This document shows, one piece after another, positions 1-5,894 of a stretch of 10,233 nucleotides of DNA. Under the pieces are notes generated by a model that saw only the letters and a list, made by a program, of their open reading frames with translations, did not search any database and was not told the DNA's origin. The DNA comes from Moraxella equi. GTDB taxonomy: Bacteria; Pseudomonadota; Gammaproteobacteria; Pseudomonadales; Moraxellaceae. Both the position numbers and the translations under genes were made by a program. The stretch is taken from NCBI RefSeq assembly GCF_002027555.1, contig NZ_MXAP01000038.1:1-10233 (forward strand), written 5' to 3'. Positions within the stretch are counted from its first letter, which is position 1. Each line of letters begins with the position of its first letter.

Positions 1-784
1 AAGGGATACAGTTGCTACAACCCTTTGTCTTACAGCACCCCACCAAACCTTGCCAACCCACCTTCACCCCAAGCCCCACCAGCACCCACAGGATAAGTGT
101 GCGAAATTTGGCGGACGGTAGGTGTTTGCCAAGTTTTGCCCCGATGACAATGCCAAGCACCGACAAAACGGTCAGCCCAAGTATCATCGCCCAAGTTTGA
201 GCAGGCACTTCCAACAAAACTTCTTTTAACACAATGGCTTGTACCAATTTATTGACAAAATAACACAAATTCCCCACCTTAATAATCGTGTCCTTATCAT
301 CGGTCATTGAAAGTAAGTACATCAAAAGCACAGACGACATTGCATTGGTTGCCCCACCGACCACGCCTGCCACAAAGCCAATGACAACAAGCGATGTCGT
401 GGTATTGGGCAGGGTGATTTTTTTACCCATCAGACTTGTGATGGCATACCACAGCACCACCACCGCCAAGGCAAGCATCAGATAAGCAGAATTAACCACC
501 AAAAGCAAATACGCCCCGAGTGCACTGCCCAAAATAGAAACAGCGACCAGCGACCAATATTTTTTAAGATAAAAGGTGGCGTTGTGCCACATACCGCCTG
601 TGCCGCCGACCCACGCAATCAAATTTAGCACCGATGTTGGCACCAGCACCAGCACAATGGCAGTGGTTAGCCCATAGACCCCCGACAACGCCCCAATGGT
701 GATGAGTGGAAAGCCCATTCCTGCAATGCCGTGAAGCACGCTTGCGATAAGAAATAGGGGAATAAGCCAAAGTTCAAATTTCAT
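1..784 (-). CDS. TauE/SafE (TSUP) family membrane exporter, 3' end cut by window edge
   Basis: Partial gene, read by translating the minus strand from ATG at 784; the frame stays open for 261 codons to base 2 with no stop. The product begins MKFELWLIPL and is built of hydrophobic segments (about residues 4-20, 38-60, 78-115, 131-157, 198-216, 227-240) separated by glycine-rich turns such as GIAGMGFP (19-26) and GFVAGVVGGATNAMS (136-150). This is the two-half layout of TSUP proteins, which move sulfite, sulfonates or other organic anions across the inner membrane. The substrate cannot be told from the sequence. Family members are about 250 residues, so little is missing. The last visible residues are Cys-rich (Cys250, 251, 256, 259), which is odd for the family. 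The ATG follows the coaBC stop by 10 bases, and the Shine-Dalgarno AAGGA (794-790) lies between them, so the two are probably co-transcribed and translationally coupled. Confidence 0.85.
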   Translation of the reverse strand, partial: MKFELWLIPLFLIASVLHGIAGMGFPLITIGALSGVYGLTTAIVLVLVPTSVLNLIAWVGGTGGMWHNATFYLKKYWSLVAVSILGSALGAYLLLVVNSAYLMLALAVVVLWYAITSLMGKKITLPNTTTSLVVIGFVAGVVGGATNAMSSVLLMYLLSMTDDKDTIIKVGNLCYFVNKLVQAIVLKEVLLEVPAQTWAMILGLTVLSVLGIVIGAKLGKHLPSAKFRTLILWVLVGLGVKVGWQGLVGCCKTKGCSNCIP

Positions 785-794
785 AAAAGTCCTT

Positions 795-2012
795 TTATTT
801 TAATAAGTTAGCAATACACTCCACCAAACTCTTAGCAATGTTACCCTTACTCATTTTTGCCAAATTGACCTTATCAAGCCCATATTCTGACGCAAAAAAC
901 ACCGTCATCGCATTGTCATCACTGCCAAAGCCAATCGTTTTATCCGAGACATCATTGACCGCAATCATATCCAAATTTTTGGCGATGAGTTTACCTTTGG
1001 CATAATTTTCTACATCTTGGGTTTCAGCCGCAAAACCAACGGTCAAAAGGTGCGGATAAGTGGTGGAAATTGTCGCCAAGACATCGGGATTTTTGACAAG
1101 GTGTAAGGTCAAGCCGTCATTGTCAGCCGTTTTTTTAAGTTTTTGCGTGGCAATATTGGCAACCTTAAAATCCGCCACAGCCGCCGTAGCGATAAAAATA
1201 TCCGCCTTTTCACAAACCTGTAAACACGCCTGTAACATCTCATCAGCCGTACCAATCGTGCGTTTTTCTACCCCCAAAGGCGTGGGTAGATTGACCTTTA
1301 CCCCTGCAACAAGGACGACTTTTGCCCCTGCACTCACGCACGCTTTTGCTAAGGCATAGCCCATTTTGCCTGTGGAATGGTTGGATAAGTAGCGGACGGG
1401 GTCAATCGGTTCTAGCGTTGCCCCTGCGGTGATGACGACCGTTTTGCCCGCCAAAGTTTGGGCGGTGTTTTTGATGGTTAAAAATTGGGAAATTTGCTCG
1501 CACAAAGTTTCAGGCTCAGGCAATCGCCCCGCCCCGACATCACCACACGCCTGCTCTCCGCTGTCAGGGGCGATGATAGTAAAGCCAAAACGGGCAAGTT
1601 TGGCTAAATTGTCCTGCACAATGGCATTGCCCCACATCGCTTGGTTCATCGCAGGGGCGAGCATTACAGGGGCGGTGGTGGCAAGAATGACATTGGTTAC
1701 AAGGTTGTCCGCCAAGCCGTTCGCCAGTTTGCCAATTGTATTGGCACTTGCAGGGGCGATGACGATCAAATCCGCCCATTTGGCAAGCTCAATATGCCCC
1801 ATTCCCTTTTCGGCTTGTGCGTCCAGCAAATCGGTGTGGACTTCGTTGCCCGTCAAGGCTTGGAGAGTCAAGGGCGTGATAAACTCACACGCCGAAGGGG
1901 TCATCATCACACGCACTTGGTGTCCGTTTTTAATCAGTAGGCGTGCCAAAATGGCGGATTTGTAGGCGGAAATCCCGCCTGTTATGGCAAGTAGGATATT
2001 TTTGGAGGTCAT
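795..2012 (-). CDS. coaBC: Bifunctional phosphopantothenoylcysteine decarboxylase / phosphopantothenate-cysteine ligase
   Basis: Cytosolic enzyme for two steps of coenzyme A synthesis: CoaB joins 4'-phosphopantothenate to cysteine using CTP, and CoaC decarboxylates the product to 4'-phosphopantetheine with FMN. The 405-residue length is normal for the fused protein. The N-terminal CoaC flavoprotein domain (about 1-185) shows TGGISAYK (11-18), the catalytic His73 in GHIELA, the PAMN motif (120-123) and the active-site-lid Cys156 in ACGDVGAGRLPEP. The C-terminal CoaB domain (about 186-405) shows ITAGATLEPIDPVRYLSN (194-211), STGKMG (213-218), ATAAVADF (275-282) and KNPD (307-310), with the conserved lysine at 307. 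All key residues are present, so it should be active. The ATG at 2012 fits the usual N-terminus, but the Shine-Dalgarno is weak. The usual partner gene dut is not adjacent; a TSUP exporter follows instead. Confidence 0.97.
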   Translation of the reverse strand: MTSKNILLAITGGISAYKSAILARLLIKNGHQVRVMMTPSACEFITPLTLQALTGNEVHTDLLDAQAEKGMGHIELAKWADLIVIAPASANTIGKLANGLADNLVTNVILATTAPVMLAPAMNQAMWGNAIVQDNLAKLARFGFTIIAPDSGEQACGDVGAGRLPEPETLCEQISQFLTIKNTAQTLAGKTVVITAGATLEPIDPVRYLSNHSTGKMGYALAKACVSAGAKVVLVAGVKVNLPTPLGVEKRTIGTADEMLQACLQVCEKADIFIATAAVADFKVANIATQKLKKTADNDGLTLHLVKNPDVLATISTTYPHLLTVGFAAETQDVENYAKGKLIAKNLDMIAVNDVSDKTIGFGSDDNAMTVFFASEYGLDKVNLAKMSKGNIAKSLVECIANLLK

Positions 2013-2041
2013 TGGCTTAAAGATAAATTGAAAAATGGGCT

Positions 2042-2050
2042 ATTTTAGCA
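2042..2050 (-). promoter_or_regulatory. Probable extended -10 promoter of coaBC
   Basis: Read on the minus strand, TGCTAAAAT (2050-2042) is an extended -10 box (TGn plus TAAAAT) about 30 bases before the coaBC ATG. No good -35 is visible; the -35 region would fall near 2065-2070, on top of the -35 of the divergent antitoxin promoter. Inferred from motif only. Confidence 0.5.
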
Positions 2051-2064
2051 TAAATTGGCGGTGT

Positions 2065-2094
2065 TTGCTCTTTGGGGGGGATTTTATTTATAAT
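2065..2094 (+). promoter_or_regulatory. Probable promoter of the toxin-antitoxin operon with a seven-G tract in its spacer
   Basis: A perfect -10 TATAAT (2089-2094) lies 27 bases before the antitoxin ATG. A weak -35, TTGCTC (2065-2070), sits 18 bases upstream of it. The spacer contains seven consecutive G (2074-2080). The promoter is back to back with the one proposed for coaBC. Assignment is by motif and spacing. Confidence 0.55.
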
Positions 2095-2121
2095 GGGAAT
2101 AAATTTTTGGGAGCAATCACA

Positions 2122-2397
2122 ATGCAAGTTACCGCCGTTATTCAAAATAATACTTTAATCATTCCTAATGTGGATTTGTCGCAGTTAGCCCCTTATGCTG
2201 ACAATCACGGTATGATTGAATTTGACCAAAGCATTTTGGAAATGCTTGTTAAATTAAAAGTTGCCAAAAAGCCTATCAAAGCACGCAAATCCATTCAAGA
2301 ATTGGCAGGTGGACTTGCCAATAAAACAACAGTGGTAGCAACCGTTGAAGAAATGAATGAGAGCATTGCCGAAGTATATGCAAGCAGAGAGATTTAA
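2122..2397 (+). CDS. Antitoxin of a VapBC-like type II toxin-antitoxin pair
   Basis: A 91-residue protein that should bind and neutralise the PIN toxin encoded directly after it, and probably represses their shared promoter. The N-terminus (MQVTAVIQNNTLIIPNVDL) is a short strand-rich stretch, with residues 1-50 perhaps a small DNA-binding domain. The C-terminus (about 58-91) has the pattern common in VapB-type antitoxins: a SIQELAGGL segment, then EEMNESIAE, an acidic helix expected to cover the toxin. I cannot place the N-terminal fold in a named family (AbrB-like, DUF104-like or other). The ATG at 2122 is preferred over the in-frame ATG at 2035. It has a GGGAG Shine-Dalgarno (2109-2113) at proper spacing, whereas the earlier ATG lies upstream of the promoter. 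The stop TAA abuts the toxin ATG with no gap, typical of coupled pairs. Confidence 0.8.
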   Translation: MQVTAVIQNNTLIIPNVDLSQLAPYADNHGMIEFDQSILEMLVKLKVAKKPIKARKSIQELAGGLANKTTVVATVEEMNESIAEVYASREI

Positions 2398-2796
2398 ATG
2401 GTTTCTTTGGATACCAATGTACTTGTGCGATTTTTGGTAAAAGACGATGAAAACCAATATCAAACCGTACTCAATTTTTTAATGAATTTGGAAAACAAAA
2501 ACGCCCAAGCCTACATTCCTTTATTGGTGGTTTTGGAAGTGAATTGGGTTTTATCTTTTCGTTATAAAATCACTCGCATTGATATTATTGAGCAATTATT
2601 GGAGTTAATGGAAAATCCTGTTTTTTGTTTTGAAAGTCAAACCAAATTAGAACAAGTATTGTTATCCGCCAAAAACAATACTTATGATTTATCCGATTTG
2701 TTAATTGCTTGTCGTTGTCAATCAGCAAATAATTTACCCGTGATGGCTTTTGATAAAAAAGCGTCTAAGCATTTGAATTTTGAGTTGCTTGAATAA
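2398..2796 (+). CDS. PIN-domain ribonuclease toxin (VapC-like)
   Basis: A 132-residue PIN-domain protein, the usual VapC length. PIN toxins are Mg-dependent RNases, often cutting tRNA or rRNA, that arrest growth when the antitoxin is lost. The four acidic metal-binding residues expected of the family are all visible: Asp5 in LDTNVLVRFL, Glu47 in VLEVNWVL, Asp100 in DLSDLLIA and Asp119 in MAFDKKA. It should therefore be catalytically competent. A GAGAGA Shine-Dalgarno lies inside the antitoxin's last codons, and the start codon directly follows the antitoxin stop. Sampled 60-base lines of this gene are 27-33% GC, against 52-63% in sampled coaBC lines, suggesting acquisition by transfer. The RNA target cannot be read from sequence. 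Confidence 0.9.
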   Translation: MVSLDTNVLVRFLVKDDENQYQTVLNFLMNLENKNAQAYIPLLVVLEVNWVLSFRYKITRIDIIEQLLELMENPVFCFESQTKLEQVLLSAKNNTYDLSDLLIACRCQSANNLPVMAFDKKASKHLNFELLE

Positions 2797-2855
2797 TGGT
2801 GTTATTTGGATTTTAAAGATTGCCTATTACGCACCTTCCCCCAATATCAATCCAA
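2797..2855. other. Short convergent gap between toxin and exporter genes
   Basis: 59 bases between the stops of two convergent genes. I see no hairpin with a T-run. A 7-base inverted repeat, TTGGATT (2806-2812) with AATCCAA (2849-2855), is too widely spaced to be a classic terminator, so transcripts may overlap here. Confidence 0.4.
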
Positions 2856-3614
2856 TCAAAAGAAAACATATTTCACCACCATACAAAAACACACCGCCAC
2901 AATCACAGGGCGGATAAATTTTGCCCCGCCCTTGACGACCATGTGTGAGCCAAGATACGCTCCGATAAGTTGCCCTAGCATCATGACAAGCCCCACAACC
3001 CACACCACTTGACCGCCTAAAATAAAGAAAATCAAAGACGCAATGTTGGTGGCAAAATTCAACAGTTTGGCTCGTGCGGTAGCCTGCACCAAATCACGCC
3101 CACGAAGCACGACTTGCGACAAACTAAAAAACGTCCCCGTGCCGGGCCCAAAATAGCCATCATAAAAGCCAATAAAAGGAGCAAAGGTTCTTTCATATGT
3201 CTTTTGGCTTATCCTAGGCGTGGTCTCTAATTTGCCCAGATTGGGGCTAAACAGCGTATAAATCCCCACCGCCCCAATGACAAAGGGTAATGTCTTTTGC
3301 AAAAAATCAGGGGGTGACAGTTGCACGAGTGCCGTCCCCACCGCCGAGCCGACAAATGCCATAATCAAGGCAACTTTCATCATCTTGGGGTGAATCAACC
3401 CCTTTTTTATCATAGTAAGGCTCGCTGATAAAGAACCTGCCGAACCTTGGAGTTTATTCGTGGCAAGAGCAGAAACAGGATTCATACCTGACAACAGCAG
3501 AGCGGGAATGGTCAAAAGTCCACCCCCGCCTGCCATCGCATCAATAAATCCTGCCGTCAGCCCCACAGCAAACAGTATCGCCAAAATTTGTAATGAAAAT
3601 TCCACAACATTCAT
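2856..3614 (-). CDS. TauE/SafE (TSUP) family membrane exporter, YfcA-like
   Basis: A complete 252-residue inner-membrane protein of the TSUP family, close in layout to E. coli YfcA. The two halves each carry a diagnostic glycine motif: GFIDAMAGGGG (22-32) and GFYDGYFGPGTG (149-160). Further family segments are NPVSALATNKLQG (45-57) and, in the second half, RAKLLNFATNIASL (181-194). About eight hydrophobic segments are visible. The family transports sulfite, sulfoacetate, taurine-derived or other small anions; the substrate is not determinable here. It is a different subgroup from the TSUP protein at the left edge, not a recent duplicate by eye. The ATG at 3614 has only a weak Shine-Dalgarno (CAAGAG). 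The gene is divergent from the racemase and convergent with the toxin. Confidence 0.9.
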   Translation of the reverse strand: MNVVEFSLQILAILFAVGLTAGFIDAMAGGGGLLTIPALLLSGMNPVSALATNKLQGSAGSLSASLTMIKKGLIHPKMMKVALIMAFVGSAVGTALVQLSPPDFLQKTLPFVIGAVGIYTLFSPNLGKLETTPRISQKTYERTFAPFIGFYDGYFGPGTGTFFSLSQVVLRGRDLVQATARAKLLNFATNIASLIFFILGGQVVWVVGLVMMLGQLIGAYLGSHMVVKGGAKFIRPVIVAVCFCMVVKYVFF

Positions 3615-3619
3615 CTCTT

Positions 3620-3634
3620 GCTGATTTTATCAGC
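3620..3634. promoter_or_regulatory. Perfect inverted repeat in the leader of the YfcA-like exporter gene
   Basis: GCTGAT, 3-base spacer, ATCAGC (6+3+6) lies 6-20 bases before the ATG at 3614. By position it overlaps the expected transcription start and abuts the ribosome binding site. It could be an operator or an mRNA hairpin limiting translation. The repeat is seen; the function is inferred. Confidence 0.4.
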
Positions 3635-3639
3635 ATTGC

Positions 3640-3648
3640 ATATTAGCA
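3640..3648 (-). promoter_or_regulatory. Possible extended -10 promoter of the YfcA-like exporter gene
   Basis: On the minus strand TGCTAATAT (3648-3640) resembles an extended -10 box, giving a leader of about 20 bases. A TTGATA hexamer (3662-3657) is only 11 bases upstream of it, too close for a normal -35. Weakly supported. Confidence 0.35.
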
Positions 3649-3671
3649 TATTATTTTATCAAATAAAAGTA

Positions 3672-3701
3672 TTCTCAAATGCAAATTATCTGTGGTAGAA
3701 T
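3672..3701 (+). promoter_or_regulatory. Probable promoter of the racemase-symporter operon
   Basis: Extended -10 TGGTAGAAT (3693-3701) preceded at 18 bases by TTCTCA (3672-3677), which matches 4 of 6 consensus -35 bases. It would start transcription near 3708, about 50 bases before the racemase ATG. The GTG at 3692, which opens the longer reading frame, lies inside this promoter; that is one reason for rejecting it as the start. Confidence 0.5.
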
Positions 3702-3757
3702 ACGTCATTTTTATCCAATTTTACAAAATAGATAATTCTGATACAAAGGATTACTTA

Positions 3758-4492
3758 ATGCTAACAAACTCATTAATCACACCACCATCAAAAATTATCG
3801 GCATCCTAGGGGGCATGGGTCCTATGGCAGGCGTGGATATGCTTGCCAAATTTATCGCACGCACCAACGAATATGGCAAAGCGACCTGTGACCAAGACCA
3901 CATACCCGTACTACTGTCTAGCATTCCTGATGTGCCAGACCGCTCGGAATTTTTATTAAAAAATGGGCAAGACCCCTATCCACACTTGCTAAGTTATGCA
4001 AAAAACCTACAAAATGCAGGGGCAACTTGCCTTGTTATTGCATGTAACACCGCTCATTATTGGTTTGACCGTTTACAGGCGGACTTGCCAAACTTGACCA
4101 TGTTAAGCATGATTGATACCACTGTACAGTCTGCTGCTGCCAATGGAAAGAACAATATTGGCATTCTTGCTACCAATGCAACACTCGCGACAGGTCTTTA
4201 TAAAGACAAAATCCGAGGTGCAGGACTGCATTATCTTGAACCGAACCATGATGACCAGCAGGCAGTCATGGAAAGCATTTATTTATATAAAGCAGGTCAA
4301 GTTGACAAAGCCATCACACTCATGACCACACAAAAAGACAAGCTCATCAGCCAAGGTGCTGACATTATTATCATGGGCTGTACCGAGGTACCGCTCATCT
4401 TGGCAGATGACCAACGCACTCATCCACAGCACTATATAGATGCAACGCAAGCCCTTGTGGATGAAGCGATTGCATGGTGTTACCAAAATTAA
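3758..4492 (+). CDS. Aspartate/glutamate racemase family protein (probable aspartate racemase)
   Basis: A 244-residue cytosolic, PLP-independent racemase that interconverts L- and D-amino acids by two cysteines. Visible are GILGGMGPMAG (15-25), the first catalytic Cys96 in VIACNTAH, and the second catalytic Cys208 in IIMGCTEVPLI. The spacing and the GGMGP start are typical of the aspartate racemase (RacD/YgeA) branch rather than of MurI glutamate racemase. Substrate could still be aspartate, glutamate or another acidic amino acid. The ATG at 3758 is chosen because AAGGA (3746-3750) sits 7 bases upstream; a longer frame from GTG 3692 overlaps the promoter. An acidic amino acid symporter gene follows after 50 bases on the same strand, supporting a role in uptake and use of D- or L-aspartate or glutamate. 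Confidence 0.88.
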   Translation: MLTNSLITPPSKIIGILGGMGPMAGVDMLAKFIARTNEYGKATCDQDHIPVLLSSIPDVPDRSEFLLKNGQDPYPHLLSYAKNLQNAGATCLVIACNTAHYWFDRLQADLPNLTMLSMIDTTVQSAAANGKNNIGILATNATLATGLYKDKIRGAGLHYLEPNHDDQQAVMESIYLYKAGQVDKAITLMTTQKDKLISQGADIIIMGCTEVPLILADDQRTHPQHYIDATQALVDEAIAWCYQN

Positions 4493-4501
4493 CCCAAACT
4501 C

Positions 4502-4522
4502 TTGACAAGCAGGATTTGTCAA
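4502..4522. repeat. Inverted repeat between racemase and symporter genes
   Basis: TTGACAA (4502-4508) and TTGTCAA (4516-4522) form a perfect 7-base inverted repeat with a 7-base loop. It lies 9 bases after the racemase stop and just before the symporter Shine-Dalgarno (AAGGA, 4530-4534). No T-run follows, so it is not a terminator. It could be an mRNA stem that sets the ratio of the two products, or a protein-binding site. Confidence 0.45.
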
Positions 4523-4542
4523 ATCACCCAAGGAATATATTT

Positions 4543-5823
4543 ATGTCAAAACTCTTTTCATGGTACTTTAAATCCAATCTGCTCATGCGGATTTTGGTTG
4601 CTTTGGCTCTAGGGGCGGTACTGGGGCTGATTTTTCAAGACGCCCCAAAAATCATTGCCGTCCTAACACCGCTTGGCGAATTATTCGTGCGTCTGCTTAA
4701 AATGATTGTTGTGCCTGTCATCGCCTCAACACTCATTGTCGGTGCAAGCAGTATTGCTCCATCTCAACTTGGACGCATCGGTGTAAAAACATTACTTTAT
4801 TACACTACCACATCCATTTTTGCCATTATCATCGGTCTGGGCGTAGGTACACTTATTAAACCTGGATTAGGGCTAGAACTCAATGCCGAGATGGCTGTAG
4901 ATGGCAAGACTGCTGAAGCACCTAGCATTTTGCAAATCTTACTTGAGATTGTTCCTACCAACCCGATCGGTGTTATTTCAGACGGTCAGGTACTGCCCAT
5001 GATTTTCTTCTGCCTACTATTTGGTATTGCTCTTGCCTTTGGGCGTGATAGCAGTGATGAAAATGTCAAAAAAAGCTCGGACACGGTGTTTTATTTTGTG
5101 GACGGGGTCAGCCAAGCAATGTTTAAGATTGTCGGCTGGGTCATGCAGTACGCTCCGATTGGCGTGTTTGCGTTGATTTTTATCGTTTTTTCAAAAAATG
5201 GGGCAACCGCCTTTGGCTCGCTTGCCAGTGTCACTGGTGCAGTATATTTAGGTCTGGCACTGCAAGTGTTTTTGGTGTACTGTGTGATTTGTGCATTATT
5301 TCGATTATCGCCCGTCACCTTCTTGAAAAAAGTACGCCCCGCCTTTATTACCGCTTTCGTGACTCGCTCATCAGGAGCAACTCTGCCTGTGTCCATCCAG
5401 TCCGCTGAAAGCATGGGCGTGCCAAAAAATGTTTACAGTTTTGGTTTGCCTGTCGGCTCTACGATGAACATGGACGGCACAACCGTGTATCTTGGCGTGT
5501 GTGCGATTTTTATCGCCAATGCTGTTGGCATGCCTTTGACACCCGATCAAATGATGACTGTAACCCTTACCGCTGTCTTGGCGGCGGTAGGAACGGCAGG
5601 TGTACCCGGGGCAGGGGCGATTATGCTACTGATGGTGCTAGAATCAGTTGGCTTGCCTGTGGAAGCTGGTTCAGCCGTGGCTGTTGCCTATGGCATGATT
5701 TTAGGCATTGAGGCTTTATTAGATATGGGTCGCACTTCTATGAACGTTGTTGGAGATGTCGCTGGCGTTGTTACTGTCGCCAAACAAGAAAATACGTTGG
5801 ATAAAGAAGCGTGGGATTCTTGA
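4543..5823 (+). CDS. Dicarboxylate/acidic amino acid:cation symporter (GltP/GltT-type, DAACS family)
   Basis: A 426-residue inner-membrane transporter of the glutamate/aspartate:Na+ or H+ symporter family, at the normal length. Family hallmarks in order are: RSSGATLP (275-282, hairpin 1 serine-rich tip), NMDGT (309-313, the cation-binding NMDGT motif of TM7), GVPGAG (353-358, hairpin 2 tip) and D394-M-G-R397-T398-x-x-N401 in TM8. The Asp/Arg/Thr/Asn set matches the substrate-binding residues of the archaeal aspartate transporter GltPh. Arginine at this place is known to favour acidic substrates over neutral ones, so glutamate or aspartate is the best guess; C4-dicarboxylates remain possible. 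The ATG at 4543 has AAGGA 8 bases upstream; a longer frame from 4474 would overlap the racemase and lacks such a site. It is second in the racemase operon and ends 20 bases before a strong terminator. Confidence 0.92.
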   Translation: MSKLFSWYFKSNLLMRILVALALGAVLGLIFQDAPKIIAVLTPLGELFVRLLKMIVVPVIASTLIVGASSIAPSQLGRIGVKTLLYYTTTSIFAIIIGLGVGTLIKPGLGLELNAEMAVDGKTAEAPSILQILLEIVPTNPIGVISDGQVLPMIFFCLLFGIALAFGRDSSDENVKKSSDTVFYFVDGVSQAMFKIVGWVMQYAPIGVFALIFIVFSKNGATAFGSLASVTGAVYLGLALQVFLVYCVICALFRLSPVTFLKKVRPAFITAFVTRSSGATLPVSIQSAESMGVPKNVYSFGLPVGSTMNMDGTTVYLGVCAIFIANAVGMPLTPDQMMTVTLTAVLAAVGTAGVPGAGAIMLLMVLESVGLPVEAGSAVAVAYGMILGIEALLDMGRTSMNVVGDVAGVVTVAKQENTLDKEAWDS

Positions 5824-5843
5824 TTGTTGATATTTGAAAATCA

Positions 5844-5877
5844 AAAAAACAGCACAACTGAAATTATGCTGTTTTTT
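5844..5877. terminator. Bidirectional Rho-independent terminator
   Basis: AAAAAACAGCA (5844-5854) pairs perfectly with TGCTGTTTTTT (5867-5877) around a 12-base loop. Read either way it gives a GC-containing stem followed by a T-run. It stops the racemase-symporter operon on the plus strand and the autotransporter gene on the minus strand, whose stop codon is 17 bases away. Confidence 0.9.
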
Positions 5878-5894
5878 GTTGCCTTATTAATGAA

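Noticed and set aside
1060..1965. Plus-strand open frames across coaBC
   Set aside because: They are antisense shadows of a clearly recognised gene and have no family features or ribosome sites.
2035..2121. Longer antitoxin from the ATG at 2035, adding 29 residues
   Set aside because: That ATG lies upstream of the inferred -35/-10, has no Shine-Dalgarno, and the extra segment has no family-like content. The ATG at 2122 has a good GGGAG site.
3692..3757. Longer racemase from the GTG at 3692
   Set aside because: The GTG overlaps the inferred extended -10 box. The ATG at 3758 has a well-spaced AAGGA, and the product then starts normally before GILGGMG.
4502..4541. Promoter for the symporter using TTGACA at 4502
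   Set aside because: No -10 at 16-19 bases; the only TATATT-like word is 28 bases away and next to the ATG. The hexamer is better explained as part of the inverted repeat.
4474..4542. Longer symporter overlapping the racemase end
   Set aside because: No Shine-Dalgarno at 4474. The ATG at 4543 has AAGGA 8 bases upstream and gives the usual family N-terminus.
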